NCBI RefSeq assembly: GCF_030253575.1
Contig: NC_080557.1
Location: 12,872,001-12,936,000, forward strand
Direction: 5' to 3'
Source of the DNA: Rhododendron vialii
Taxonomy: Eukaryota; Streptophyta; Magnoliopsida; Ericales; Ericaceae
Length of the DNA stretch: 64,000 bases
Shown: positions 23,101-35,588 of the stretch, in pieces
Numbering within the stretch: the stretch's first letter is position 1
How the letters are laid out: every line of letters begins with the position of its first letter
Notes under the pieces: generated by a model
What the model saw: the letters and a program-made list of their open reading frames with translations, nothing else
Told to the model about the DNA's origin: nothing
Databases searched by the model: none
Made by a program: the position numbers and the translations under genes

Positions 23101-26100
23101 CATCTCATGTGGGGTGAATTCCGTGTATGTGTATATCTCACCCCATATGAGAGGACGTTATAAATAACCGTTAAATGAAAATGTACCCATAAGCCAAGGT
23201 AGAAACTTGAAAACCTTTGATCTAGTTTCTCTCTTTGTAACATTCAAAATTTAAAAATAGCACAAAGAATGTGGAAGGTTGGTCTTTTTTTTTCTTTATG
23301 TTTTGTTTTGTTTTGTTTTTTTGTTTTGTGTTTTTTTTTTTTTCGGGGGGGGGGGGGGAGGAATCACACAGGACTACAATGCAAATAAATCTGAAATCAA
23401 AACAAAATTGCAAAATCAAACCTTGACCCAAAGTTAAACAATGGTGGGAGCTTTGCAATTGAAATAGCTATTTAAATTGAGAAAAAAATTGGAGTCAACC
23501 TGGTTTCAAATTGGCTGCGATTGGAAGTGCGTGTAGAGAGAGATGAGGAGGAGGAGGAGTCATTGATCTACCCTTGGATTTGTGACCAAAAGTGATCTAG
23601 AGAGAGTATTCATTCTCGAAGAAAATCATAGGGTTGAGGAGGGGTGTCGGCTTTCGGAGAGCCAGAAAGGGAACGTAGAAGAAGAGGAGAGAGAGATATC
23701 TCAATTTTGAACGTAAGAGTTGATTAGTGGCAATTGTGCAATTACCACTGTTTGAGAGAGAGAGGGAGAGGAAGAGCCGTAGGATTTATGGGGCAAATTA
23801 ATGGTTAGGATTTTTGTAGGACATAAGATTCAAAAACCATTCTCCCTTATTATATAGATTGGAAACTAGTATATAAGAAGATGCCTTAAGTGGGGAAGTC
23901 AAATAGTCAAGTATTGAGTTGATGGCAACCTTCAAACACAAGACTTATAGTGATATCTAAAGCACTTCTGCAGGCTGAGTTGTTCATTCTTAGACTATCT
24001 CGCAACAGTGGTGTGCTTGGACTTGCTGGCATGGCCTTTGCCTCTCAGTTGTACCCTACATATCCAGATTCTACTGATGAAGCTTCAAATAGTCATGGTA
24101 TTTTACTAGTACGACCGCTCTTGGAGTTCTCAAAAGAGGATATGTACAAGGTGAGTCATGTTCATTTGTTCTAGCCAATCAGAGGTTGATTGGATTTTCA
24201 TTTCCCTTAGTGGGATGGCTAGAAAATAACCTTCCTTTCATATTTGGTGATGTTATTATATCATTAGATGGAATTTGTTTTCTACGTTTACCTTGAGTTG
24301 CCTGAATGCATATTATGGATTGCAGATTTGTCAAGGGGATAATCAAGAATGGGTGGAAGATCCAACTAATCAAAGTGCATTGTTTGCTCGTAATAGGATC
24401 CGAATAGCATTGAAGAAACTTTCGTCATGTAAGTGGTGAATGGTGATAGACATGATACTGTGATAGCTTGGATGAATAGGCACCTTTTTTGGGTTCATAA
24501 AACATATATTCGTAGGATTTCGGATAGTCCTATATAGGTAGTGGATGTTTGCCTTGGGATTATTTTCTCTTTGTTTCTCTTATTTTGCTATCTTAACTCA
24601 AGTAGTTCTTGCTTTTTTCATTTCAATGACATACCAAATGTATTATCATCGGCTTATTAACCTTTTTGGTCCCCAAAGTATTGACTGTCTCATTTCCGTA
24701 CCTAATGTAAACATTGCAGACATTTAGTCCCCAACGTTTCAATTTTGTACCAATCAAGTCCCCAAATCTAACGCCGTTAGCTCCATCCGTCCAAATGGGG
24801 GGCCTCCTCGTCATTTCACCACCCCAAATTTCTGTCAAACAAAAACGAAAAGAAAAAAAGAAAAAAAAACGTCAAGCTTGCGCGGCAGCCATGGCTGCCG
24901 GCTGCTCCTACCATTCTCCTTTTCTCCCTTCTTTCTTTTCCCCCTATCAACACCTGAATCCCACAATCAAGACCGAAACAGGCATAAGTTTTATTAGTAG
25001 AGACACCTAAATGCTTTGAAATACTGAAAAATCAAAGAGGAGGTGTGCTGATTGAGGAAGGTGTAGATTGACTCACCACTATTTTTGTTTTTAATTTTGT
25101 TGCCGTTGTCGCCATGGTTGTGAGTCTCTCTCCAAAACCCAAAACAGGAAACCCAACCCAATTTCTCTCACTCTACATTTTATCTGCTACACTTATATCA
25201 GTTCATAGATTACATATTTACACTGAGTTGTGAGGGGAAGACGCCAGATTGAGATTGGTCTCAATCTCAAAGTCTTCAATGACTGCTCATTCATTGAATT
25301 CGAGCCAATCCTTTGACAGCCCTAATGCCCATGTTTTCAACATCGCGTTCACAGAAGCATTTAACAACATTAGTAATTGGAAACCTCACGTCATTCTGTT
25401 GAAGGACCGAGTGCCAAGTCCACAGCACAATTCCAAGATCATGTACTCTTCGAGTCTGATTTGCTGGGGTGAGTCGATTGACGTGGAAGAAAGAAGGGCA
25501 GAGGGGAGGAGGGAGAGAGAAGAGGGAGAAAAAGAGAGGAGGATGGTGGGAAAAGCCGGCAACCATGGCGGCGGCTGCCGCTGCAACCTTACCCCCATTT
25601 TTTTATTTTCGTTTTTTTTACAGAAGTTTGGGGTGGGTGAAATGACTAGGATACCCCTCTATTTGACGGATGGGCCCAACGGTGTTAGATATGGGGACTT
25701 AATTGGTACAAAATTAAAACGTTGGGGACCAAATGTCTCAAATGTTTACTTTGGAGACGAAAATGAGACAAAGTCAATACTTTAGGGACCAAAAAGGTTA
25801 ATACTTAATAAGCCTATTATCCTCCATTATATGTGGTGCCTTGTTGACTTCTTTACAACTAGAAGAAGCATGTGGGCCTCTTCATATTTGGCTTTCTTAT
25901 TTTGCAGACATGTTGAATTCTGATATACAAGCAGTCATTTCTGCCTGTCGAACAACACGCTTGTATGTTGACCAATTTTGTGATAATTTGATAAATCAGT
26001 CAGTGACCATCACGGCAGTAAGTAGATCATTTGATTTATGATGTTCCATTTGTTCACTTTTCCTATTTAGTAGTTTCTTTAAGATAAATCTGAAGAGTGA

Positions 26101-28308
26101 ACTTCAATGATGTTAATTTAAATTGTTTATGCTTTGCAATGGTAAGGGTGTCATAACTTGATAAATAGTCCTAGTATCTCAACGAGAAGCTATCCTCTTC
26201 AAAGTGATTACTAGATGTCCCTTTAAGAGACATGGCATAATTCAAAATAAATAAAGAAATCGGATTACCTCTTTCTGAGTATTCTCTCGCTCTCTTCTGG
26301 GTGCAGCAAGGTTATGCTGTTATTGATTTAGAGATTCTCAGTCCATCAAAAATCAAGGACATTTGTCTCTCAAAATTTGTTGCCTTGGTACTGCAGGTAG
26401 TGTATTCTTAAAATGTTGGCATTTGACGCTGTAAAAGGTTTTTTTACCGAGTATTTTATCCTAATTATTTTTTGGATGCAATTGCTCAAACTATTTGCTT
26501 TACTTTTGTCAGTTCATCTCACAGAGGCACAGACCAGTTCGTGGTAGTGCTTTAAAGTCGCTGTTGGACTACTTTCGCACTTTCCCATGTAAGGTGCATT
26601 AGATTACGATTCATAACTGATACCTTGCTTATTTTTGGATGGCACTCCAAAATCCAATGCTCTTATCTGTGCACTTCTTATGTTGCTTTATGGTTCAAAA
26701 GCACTAATGTAAATGGAAAGCAATGTGCAAGTTTTAGCTTTTCCTTGGTCAACATTGGTTTTTTACATCACAACTGTTTTCCCAATTTTGCAGACTTCAT
26801 TTACAGCCGCTGGTTGTTACCTTTGTCCGGCTCCTGGCTCTAAAGGCACCAAAGTCCTCGTTTGTTGCTCTGTTGATTTTTCTCTGCCTTCGAAGGTGGA
26901 GTTGTTCCACAAACTCTCGGATCAAGAAAAGAAGCAATTTTTTCTGCCTGAGGTAGTACAAATTATAGCAGATGGAAAATCACATGTAGATCACTTGGTT
27001 GCAGATGCTTCAGAAGTGCATTTTCTGGATGTAACATCTTCCGAGTCTGTTTTACTTGAAGCAAAAAGACACAATATTCTTAGCGAGTCTACCTATAGGA
27101 CTGTCCTTTCATTACAGAGAAATGAAACTAACAATTTCAGATCCAAAACCATAGAGTTATCAGACACAGAGTTAAAAAATGAAGTGGAATCTGTGGGTAG
27201 TTCTGTGAGTGAAGCGCTTAAGCCCGGACAAATTGGTTACTTTATGAATAGATTCTTGGTCAAGTGGGAGTGGACTCAGAAAATTGCCTTTGATGCACAT
27301 TCCATAGCTGGGGCTACTAGTGACCTGAATTTGGGAAGAGAGAGAAAGGGTTGCTATTGGAGTTCTTGTCTTATGTGTCATAACAAGGTAGCCGAGGTGT
27401 GCCTCATGGTTGATGCACATTGGATGTATCTTGCTGAGCTGTCACAGGGTTGTCACTTGGAAAATTCTGAAATGCAAATGGAGCAATTGAACGGAAAGAT
27501 CACCATGTGTGCAGATTATGCACAGATTTCGGCGCAAAGAGCCCTGGTTTTATTGAAGACTATCCCAGTTGCTGCAAGAAGAGGCCTGCCTGTTCTAGTC
27601 AATTCTCTAGGGCAGTTACTATGTATACCGGTGAGTATACCCCTTTTTCCTTTTTGCTTTCTTCTTTGGGCTGATTCAATGATTTCACTCTCTATGAATC
27701 ATGCATTAAGAATAAGTTCCAGGTGGCCGTGGACTAGAACGTATCTTTTAGAAATGATGAGTCCCAGATGGTATTTCCTACTGGGAAGGCTTTTTGGTAG
27801 TCAATATTTTTTGCGGCAAAATCATAAATTGGCGAGTTCTTGTGCGTTAAGTAGCCACTCGTTAGTTGCCCCCATACATGCGCCAGTATACCATCCCAGT
27901 TACTGAAAAAAGAAAATTACCATTGCGAATATTTCATTTCCCCTTATTTTTCCTCTTTCATCTCGACATTTATGTGCTCATACCCAGCTTGGACGTAAGC
28001 TTCTACAATATCCTTGCTAAGGTGGCTACTTTTTCCAACTAATAAGTGGCTACTTCTCAAAGTTTAAGCTATTTAGCATTGAAGATAAAAAGGCCCCATG
28101 ACCGTGGAGACATACCTCGGTGAATTACTTCATGAAAACATACTAAAATTCATGAATTATTGTAGTTCCCTTTTGAAACCTATAATGAGCTTACCTCTGT
28201 CTTTCTTCCTCTCAGAGTATTGGATTCAAGCATTGCCCTTGCTTGACAGGGTCTGCCGTTTTCAAGCCAAGAGTACCTCTTGGAGGAGGCCATAGTTCAT
28301 TTATCTAG
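20147..28308 (+). CDS. RSY3: tRNA(Ile)-lysidine synthase, organellar (TilS/RSY3 type), complete
   Basis: Eleven exons: 20147-20393, 22150-22347, 22452-22536, 22682-22757, 23974-24150, 24326-24428, 25908-26017, 26307-26396, 26513-26593, 26794-27630, 28216-28308; 2097 nt, 698 residues, all junctions GT-AG and in phase. The first ~55 residues are rich in Ser/Arg/Thr with few acids, as in an organelle transit peptide. The PP-loop SGGPDS lies at 87-92 after RIALGV, VDHGLRAES follows, and HHADDQ is at 197-202. All are hallmarks of TilS, which attaches lysine to C34 of tRNA-Ile(CAU) so that it reads AUA. The large exon 10 and the tail (ending GGGHSSFI) are plant-specific. In Arabidopsis the homologue is RASPBERRY3, needed for embryo development. 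Introns are swollen by transposons, but every exon is open. Confidence 0.95.
20540..21118. mobile_element. MITE-like repeat in TilS intron 1
   Basis: The block opens with TACTCCGTCCATCCCAATTT and closes with GAGCAAACAGGGAGTA, an inverted pair of the common plant TACTCCxTCCGT type. Inside, CCCAATTTGTTTGCTCA and CTATTTAATGAGTCAAA each occur twice, as do GTGGAAAGGGTAAA-type words, suggesting two nested or fused copies of one element. No protein is encoded. It lies fully within the intron. Confidence 0.5.
21470..21838 (+). mobile_element. Possible LINE 3' tail in TilS intron 1
   Basis: A G/T-rich stretch with repeated TTTGGGG-type words, followed by GTAATGTTTATTATTGTCAG and a terminal CTTTGCTTTTC plus A-run, resembles the 3' untranslated tail of plant LINEs. 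No target-site duplication was identified and no coding part remains. Confidence 0.3.
22928..23858 (-). mobile_element. Probable non-autonomous Helitron in TilS intron 4
   Basis: On the minus strand the element would start TCTATATAATAAGGGAG (5' end at 23858, preceded by A). It would end with a perfect 6-bp-stem hairpin TGTGCC-TACA-GGCACA and then GGCATGCATTAG, followed by T (3' end at 22928). A 5' TC end, a 3' hairpin about 12 bases from the terminus and insertion between A and T are Helitron marks. The end is TTAG rather than the usual CTRR, so this is probable, not certain. A 27-bp tandem duplication (22949-23002) adjoins the hairpin, and a G14 run sits at 23345. No Rep/helicase is encoded. 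Confidence 0.55.
24651..25814. mobile_element. Non-autonomous Mutator-like element in TilS intron 6
   Basis: Long terminal inverted repeats begin GGCTTATTAA on the left and end TTAATAAGCC on the right. They share TTTTTGGTCCC, AAAGTATTGAC, CCAACGTTT and a region around CAGCCATGGCTGCCGG, giving about 250-300 bp per side. Flanks ATTATCATC (24642-24650) and ATTATCCTC (25816-25824) look like a 9-bp target-site duplication with one mismatch, typical of MULEs. The ~550-bp interior has no transposase. It contains an open stretch (25249-25560) of unknown origin, so a Pack-MULE with captured host sequence is possible. Confidence 0.75.
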
Positions 28309-30165
28309 TCTCGTTGAAGGGCTCTCCATTGTTGTATAGTGGGTGCTGGCATGATACCATCTCTCAAGGCAGACAGACGCCTAAGCTTTTACCCATCTCA
28401 GCTCACCACTATGAAGATGGTTGGCCCCTTCGTCACACAATTCGGGAGATACGTGTTAAGAACGCTCACTATATTCGCGAACTTAATGTGCAGGTATAGC
28501 ACTAGTTGATATTTGCAGTCAGCGAATTGCTTCTGTTTGATTTATGTGTTCCTGCTTCATCCAGTTGAGGCGATTTTTAGTGGCGCTCCATACATGAGCT
28601 GCCTCTTACGGTTCTTCTTTAGACGGACGTACAACTGCAAGAGATGCAATGAACTGATGGGATTTGTCATGGAGACCACGGCACATATCATGTCAAAATA
28701 GTTGATAAATTATTTTTCTGTTACAAGGGGTAGTAATTTTAGTTCTTTTTTTAACACATGACAAAATCCTCTTTCATGTATAATCTACCATGTTACATCA
28801 ATGAAGGTTAAGCTGATAATGAGCAAAAGTAGACAAATTCATTGGTTATGATTATTTGTTTATTGGTCCATCATTCTAGTAGTTCTAATCTTATGAAAAA
28901 TAAATGTATAAATTAAAGTTCCTTTCCATGTAATGGTAAATAAAGTTGTATCCTCCAAAAATGGACGATGATAATTTATTTTACCCATGGTCTAAAATGG
29001 AGAAGAGTTCCGGAGGAGAATAATCCTCCAAAATATAAAGATATGGAGGAATGGAGCATGTTTGAGATAATCTTAGCAACATGAGTTAGAGTTCTACAAA
29101 AAGTTTACAAATCCAACACTGGACATAACTGTGCCGAAACCGTTTGATGCATAGTATTTGTAGAAACCGTTTGATGCATAGTATTTGTAGCATTGCTCAA
29201 ACACAACAAGAGTGCTAACAACGGAACTATGTCACTCGATATTGAACTCGTGTTTGACCTCTTAAAAGTTTGGTTGAGATTGCTTTGTGACCTAAACAAA
29301 TCAAACTTAAACTTTGTTTTTTTTAAGAAATTGATTTAAGCACTCCAAAAATTGGAGAGGTTTCAAAATGACGTCGTTTTGTGTATCAATACAGTTCAGT
29401 TTTGGAGCTCCTCAAATTGTTGGAGTGCCAAAATTACAATCTTTTTTTTAAGATCATAAACATTCAGCGCAAGCTTGTTCAGCTTATGATGCATAACAAA
29501 TCAATACTACTACTCGAGATCCACCAGTGATCGGCTCAAGTAAATCTCGTTTAGGCTGGTCTCTATCGATAAACAAGCTAAGTTTGAACTTATTTTTAAA
29601 ATCATTAAGATTTCAAACATAACTTAAACAATTCACTCTTCGGTTTGTTTGGTTCGTTTATTACCGTAGTAACAGATCTTCAATGATCGGAAGAAACATA
29701 GAGGTTTTAGAAGACAAAGCAAAACCCCAAAACGGAAACACAGAGCATCTTGCCAGAGACATGGCTAAACAAAAATTTGGAAGCCTGAAACAAGACATAA
29801 TACAAAGGGAAAAATATAGATAGGTTTCTCAAAGTATTCAAGAGAATGCCGCAAAATTGGCCATAGCTTTTGCCCTAGTCCGGATCCCACGGTTATGCAG
29901 CAAATGTGCAGCAAAAGACCAGCGCAGTTGATCTAACGGTCGTTTAAGCTGATGAAACAGTGTTGACATCCTTCATAATCTATCTCATTGAATCCTGATA
30001 TACTACGACTGAAAAAGAAAAAAAAAAGAAAACAACTACGTGCAAACTAGAATAGCCTACTGTACAGAAAAATCAAGCACCTGTTTGTGCAAATCTTCCA
30101 CCTCCAGATTTCTTACGTGTATTAGTTTGCTTATCGCTCCGATTCGCTCAGATTTCTTACGTGTA

Positions 30166-31446
30166 TTAGTTTGCTGCAGTACTTTTTGTTCTCTCTTTCC
30201 CCGATAAGATATCAATTGGGCCATCCCTTTTCAAGAAATCTGGTGCTTCAACAATCCAATCTTCCTCATGATGGCCATAGGCATCGGGTGAAACCAAACT
30301 CTCCGTGTATGAAGTTTGATATGATATATGACCTTTGAATGGGACAATAATATCTCTTTGTGACACGTCCTCGAGATTGTATGCACATAATTTGTTTAAA
30401 TGAGCCACTGAAATAACTACTTCTTCGTCACTTGTAAAGCACAATGGCACCAAAGTCCTGAGTGACAAAACCGTGAAATCCTTAGACACGGTCAAAATCG
30501 TAGTCCATGAGCCTCCTACGCCATATTCCTTCATCACAAACAACTCAAGAAAGCCGGGTGGCTAAGGGTCCAACTTCCTTAGCACCACTTTCAAAAATAA
30601 CAGTGTATCATACAAAGATATCCATCTAAAACTCCCTAACCATTTATAGTGGGCTCTCCTTCCCCATTGTTTGGTAGAAGTGGCAATGGCAATTCTTCAA
30701 ATTTGTCTGTAAGAGGATCGAAAGACGTGACACGATCATTTCCAAATTTAGTGATCGCCAGTGCAATTTTTCATTCACAACAGGTCCGGAAGCGAATATA
30801 TATCCTTTGCCCTTGCCAAGAACGTGTAAAGTCGTAGTGGCCCAGTATTTTCTCTTAAAACTAACAAAAGTGACCTCTCCCAATTTATTTGCCATTACTG
30901 CCTTGTAATCGTCCATGGATGAGTCATAACAAAGTCCCGGATACGCACACGCATCAAGAGAAAAGTCCTTAGGCCCCCCTCCGTCCTAAGCGAGAGAACT
31001 TTGGCAGATTGCCTTATGGAAGGGTCCGCAAATAGAAATCGGTGTAATGGGTGACGAGAAACAAGCCATTACACAAACCCAAGATCTTTAACTGCTCTGA
31101 AACGCTCTTGTCATTGGAAAAAAGCACCGATTTGAGAAGAGGATCTCTCCTCGATAGACATCTTGTTCCCGTTAAAGCATGTCGGGTGTCGATGGAGTAT
31201 AAGTAACGACATTTTATGGCGGCTAGGTGGTGCTTTCGGCCGGCTGAAAGAGTGAATTTAGGGTCGGAGATCAAAGATTTCCGTACCTTGCAAACGCAAT
31301 GGAATCGCAGTAGAGACTGGACCGGTAGACGTGACAAGATTTCGAGGACGATTTGTTCCGAATGTATCTTTGTTCGGGAATTTTTCTTGCTGCTGAAGAA
31401 ATCTGGAGGATACCAACAAGGATTGTTGCATGGTCGAAAGATGCAT
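30166..31446 (-). pseudogene. F-box/FBA pseudogene (copy A)
   Basis: Homologous over its whole length to the intact minus-strand copy at 37411-38610, but spread over three or more frames. The N-terminal open frame starting near 31446 loses frame before the F-box. 31337-31014 encodes the F-box remainder (SRLPVQSLLRF) and early FBA part. 30916-30644 resumes at DDYKAVMANKLGEV and drifts out of frame after NEKLHW. 30543-30166 carries the C-terminal part (VMKEYGVGGSW to EEDWIVEAPDFL). At least three frameshifts make a full protein impossible. The C-terminus also runs past the usual stop. A short transcript could still exist. Confidence 0.85.
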
Positions 31447-31626
31447 GCATGCAGATGGTCTCTTTCTCTGTTTTTGGTTTTTGGTGGCTGTTAGGGGTTT
31501 TTATTTATTTATTTATGTTCATGGACCATGGTGGTGTGTGTATATATATAGCATGCGTCTTGACATGCAACTTGGAGTCGTATCGTCTGTGTGTGATCAC
31601 TGAGGATAACATCTCCCACCTACTTA

Positions 31627-31775
31627 GGCCCCGTTCCGTCAGAGTTCATATTTTTTAAGAAATTATTTTTTGTTTTATGAGATAAATTATTCTTTCACAA
31701 TTCATCACTTTTAATTTAAAAAATAAATACCTATATGAAAAATAAGTCTTATTTTAGTTAGTGAAACAGGGCCTC
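31627..31775. mobile_element. MITE in F-box A promoter
   Basis: The ends GGCCCCGTTCCGTCAGAG and AGTGAAACAGGGCCTC form a short inverted repeat (GGCCCxGTTxC) around an AT-rich interior with TTTTTTAAGAAATTATTTTT. The corresponding copy lies at 38747-38897 upstream of F-box B, so the insertion happened before the duplication. Confidence 0.5.
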
Positions 31776-32360
31776 ATACTTTTACTCAATTAGTTTTTTT
31801 TTTTTAAATTGAATAAAATTAAGCTTCATTATATATGAATATTTTAATTGACAAACTTAAATTTAAGTAATTTTCTTTGAAATGGCGTAGTTATCAAATA
31901 GATTGGGAGAAAAAAGTATTTCGAAGTTTGAATGAAAATTCAAACATCCCTTGATTTGATTTGAGTAAAAGTTCGAGGAAGATTAGATTTTGATATATGT
32001 TTTAGAGTTGTGAAGTGGAGCAGATTTTAAGATATTTTTAGTCAACGATAAATTTGTATTGGAACAAGGGTAACTACCTCTCTTGAAGGTTGAAGAATAC
32101 TTTACTTTTTATTTTCCTAATTTGGGGATTTTATTTTGATTTGGTTGTTCATTTTGGTTCCTAGAAAGATGGGATTTAGGGCATTTATGTGGCGTATGGT
32201 TTTTTAATGTGTGGAAAAGATCAGGATTTGTTTCGATATTAAGTGCGTATTCCCTTTGGAGGCATTTTTTTTTCCAATGGTAGTGTTTTTTTTTTTTTTT
32301 TCAGTTGTAGTTAGATTATGAAGGATGTCGACACAGTTCCATTGGCTCAAACTTGGCTTA

Positions 32361-35300
32361 AATTTTTTTTTTGATCGGCAATAAAATTTTATTGATACTC
32401 GACAAAAGGTACATCGAGGCAGCCAAATGTATGCCACAAACGGATGAGGCGGAACATAGGGCTAAAGGAAAAGAGAAAAACCGTACATTCAATGATAGAT
32501 TGAATGGACCCCATATGGATACATTTCTGGGCACCATCCAAATAACCACTAACTTAAGCAACCTTTTCATGACAAAAACGACATTAGCAAACTCAGGAGC
32601 ATGAGGAACCAGCAGCACAAAATCATCCATCGGCAAGACAGTCGGATCAATATCAGCAACAGAAGCACTTTCTGGTGGGGCATTCCCATATAAAGTCACA
32701 CCACATAGGAGTCCCAATGAGCCAAACCAAGTGAAGGATAACAGCAAATCATCAGCAGCATCGTCAAGAGTTAGTAGCAGACCAGCAGCAGCAACAAGAA
32801 CATATATCTAGCAAGCATCAGCAGCACCGATAAAAGCAGTATAACAGCATCAAATGAGGTTTTCCGTTGTAAAATGTAAGCACGAAGGAGAAACCAGGGG
32901 TCACAGAGTAGTAGCCAGCAGATATTTGTAGGATCCCAAGCTCTCCATGGTGGGAATGGGAGTCCCAAAGAGAGCCAAGGGACAACAGAATAAGAAGAAC
33001 ATCAGCAGCAGTATGAACCAGAACCAAGAACCTTAGGTGAAAAAGAGCAGCAGCATCCACAAGAACATGAGCTCCATGAAGCACAGTGAGGCTATCCATG
33101 GTACAGATGGGGGTACCATAGAGAGTCAGAGGTCTTCAAGAAAGAGACAGCCAACAGGCTAACTCACAAGACCGAACAAGACTCAACTGACACAAGACAA
33201 AAACACTCACCCTACCAATTAAACCTGACACAGAGAGACACAAAAACACTCCCCACTCTCACCACCCTACACCCCAAACCAAAAATTAAAAGAGACCAAG
33301 ACCCCACAAACCAGACCAAGACCGAACTCAGGATAGACCAAACAGACCAAAACCAGAGAAGGGACACCACAAACCCTGCCACCACTGAAAAAAATAAAAC
33401 CACATCAAAGACTTATGGAGTAATATATAGCCCAACCAAAAGAGAAACCAAAGCCTAAGGGACCTACCCAACACCAAAACCACCCAAAAAACTCCTCACC
33501 AACCTAATCCCATCCAGGTTCCTCTTAAAATCATCAATCGAGTAGTCAAATATGTTGTATTTTCCTTTAATCCAAATTGCCATCCTTGTTTTAGCCAACT
33601 CACAAATCTCCTCCATTTCCCATATCTGATTATTGAACACAGCATCATTCCTACATGTCCAAATCAACCATATCACAGAATAGAAAGTTGCCAGCCAGCA
33701 GAGTCTCTCAAGATTTCTGAAACCCATGCTATCCCACCACTGCATTAGATTCTTTAGACTAGATGGGCTAACCCAAACCAAGTGCCACCAAGCAAGAATC
33801 TTTGACCAAATACTCCACGCTACATGACAATGAAGGAGAATGTGACCAGGCGATTCGCCCACAGAATTACATAGAGGACATATATCAAGATTGTTGGGAA
33901 TAATATCTCCTGACCAAAATGGACTTGGAAGCTATACAGTTTTGGATGGCCATGCAAACAAATAGCTCAACTTTCAGTGGAACAATGTTTTTACACACAT
34001 TAAACAAGACTTTATCTTCACTAAAGTTTTGCTCCTCCCATTTTGAATAGACAGATTTTACTGAGAAGTTGAGATCTTTACTCCATCTCCATTGTAGGCA
34101 GTCCTGGGAGGAATCTTGTAGTTGCACTACACCCAGGATTCGATACAAGTTCTGTGCCAGTTCATCTTCCCAAACACGCAGAGGTCTGCTGAATTGCAGG
34201 TTCCAGTATCTTTGACTTTGAGTTGAAACCAATTCTGCTATAGTTGCTTCCTTCTGAGTGGACAGCATAAATAGTCTAGGAAAAGCAGCTTGTAATGTTA
34301 TCTCTCCCAACCATTTATGTTTCCAGAATTTAATGCTAGTGCCAGAGTTTACTTTGAAGACAAAACCTTGAAGAATAACATCCCCCAAGTCTACACCCAT
34401 ATACTTGACAGAGCAAATGTCCTTCCAGCTATTTGACGTGCTACCTCTGCTTGGAACTTCAGGAAGCCAAGAATCCTCTCCCAAGCGATATTTTCTTGTG
34501 ACTACTTTCACCCATAGAGCCTCTTTTTCTTTGTTGAACCTCCACCACCATTTGGTTAGCAGAGCTGCATTATGCTCTATCAGTCTTTTGACTCCCAACC
34601 CTCCAAATCTTTTGTTCCTTGTAATTGTATCCCATTTTACCAAGTGCATTTTCCTCTTTTCATTTGAATCACCCCATAAAAACCTCTTCTGAATCTTCTC
34701 AATCTTGTTTGCTACAACTACAGGCATCTTGAAGAGGGACATGAAATATATTGGTAAATTGCCCATATTGGACTTGACCAGGGTCAATTTACCACCCATT
34801 GAGATCTGTTTTCTTCTCCAAGGTCTCAGAACCTTCTCAACTCTTTCAATCACAGGCTGCCAAGTACTGAGTCTTCTTGGGTTGGCACCCAATGGCAAAC
34901 CCAGGTACTTCAAGGGAAGTTTCCCACTTTTACATCCAATTATAAGAGCTAAGTTGTCCACCACCTCATCCTGAATTCCAACACCACAAGGCATGCTCTT
35001 AGAATAATTGATTTTGAGACCTGAAATATCCTGAAAACACCTTAATATATACTTCAGATTTAGTATTTCATCCATATCATTGTTGCAGAAAATTATTGTA
35101 TCATCTGCAAATTGGAGGTGAGATATGTTAACTCCATCATTTCCAACCACTATCCCTCTAATAAACCCCTCCTGCTTAGCTCTCTCCATTATAATATTCA
35201 GGCCTTCCACCACGACATTAAAGAGGAATGGGGATAAAGGATATCACCTTGTGTGAGTCCTTTTTGTGGATATATCTCTTCTGTTGGTGAGCCATTGATG

Positions 35301-35588
35301 AGAAAGGACAGAGATGTTGTTGATATACATGCCTTTACCCACTCACCCCATTTTCTACCACAGCCAAACTTGTTCAGCATATCCAACGGGAAGTTCCAAT
35401 TTACACAGTCATATGCCTTCTCAAAATCAATCTTCAAGATTAAGCCACCTGACCTTCTTTGTTTCCAATAATGAATTACCTGATTAGCAATCAGAACACC
35501 ATCAAGAATTTGTTTGCCTCCTACAAAGGCTGCCTGAGCTTCTCCAATGATAGATGGTAGCACTTTCCTGAATCTGTTAGCTAGTACT
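32361..35588 (-). mobile_element. 5'-truncated, frameshifted L1-type LINE
   Basis: Identical 15-bp direct repeats CTCAAACTTGGCTTA flank it (32346-32360 and 35589-35603), with the A-tail (T-run on plus) at the left end. The minus strand encodes a reverse transcriptase in two frames. 35588-35213 covers LANRFRKVLPSIIGEAQAAF and DFEKAYDCVNW. 35213-33885 covers the FADD catalytic box (ISHLQFADDTIIFC) and thumb. 33862-33464 holds a zinc-binding RT tail (GESPGHILLHCHVAW). Frameshifts lie near 35210 and 33905. Endonuclease and ORF1 are missing because of 5' truncation. The 32361-33463 part is a long 3' untranslated region with AGCAGCA-rich repeats. It inserted in F-box flank DNA. It is a dead copy. 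Confidence 0.92.

Larger units (their letters stand above)
28311..32261. repeat. Segmental duplication unit 1 (TilS 3' flank + F-box pseudogene)
   Basis: From three bases after the TilS stop codon this block parallels 35693-39348 in the same orientation: the 3'-flank words TGTATAGTGGGTGCTGGCAT and GAAGATGGTTGGCCCCTT, the F-box 3' flank, the minus-strand F-box sequence, and its promoter. Indels of tens to hundreds of bases separate the copies. Between 28740 and 30165 there is only this flank sequence, with no other gene seen. Confidence 0.8.

Noticed and set aside
26713-27906. 397-codon plus-strand frame as an independent gene
   Set aside because: Most of it is TilS exon 10; the first 27 codons are intron and the frame past 27630 is intron 10.
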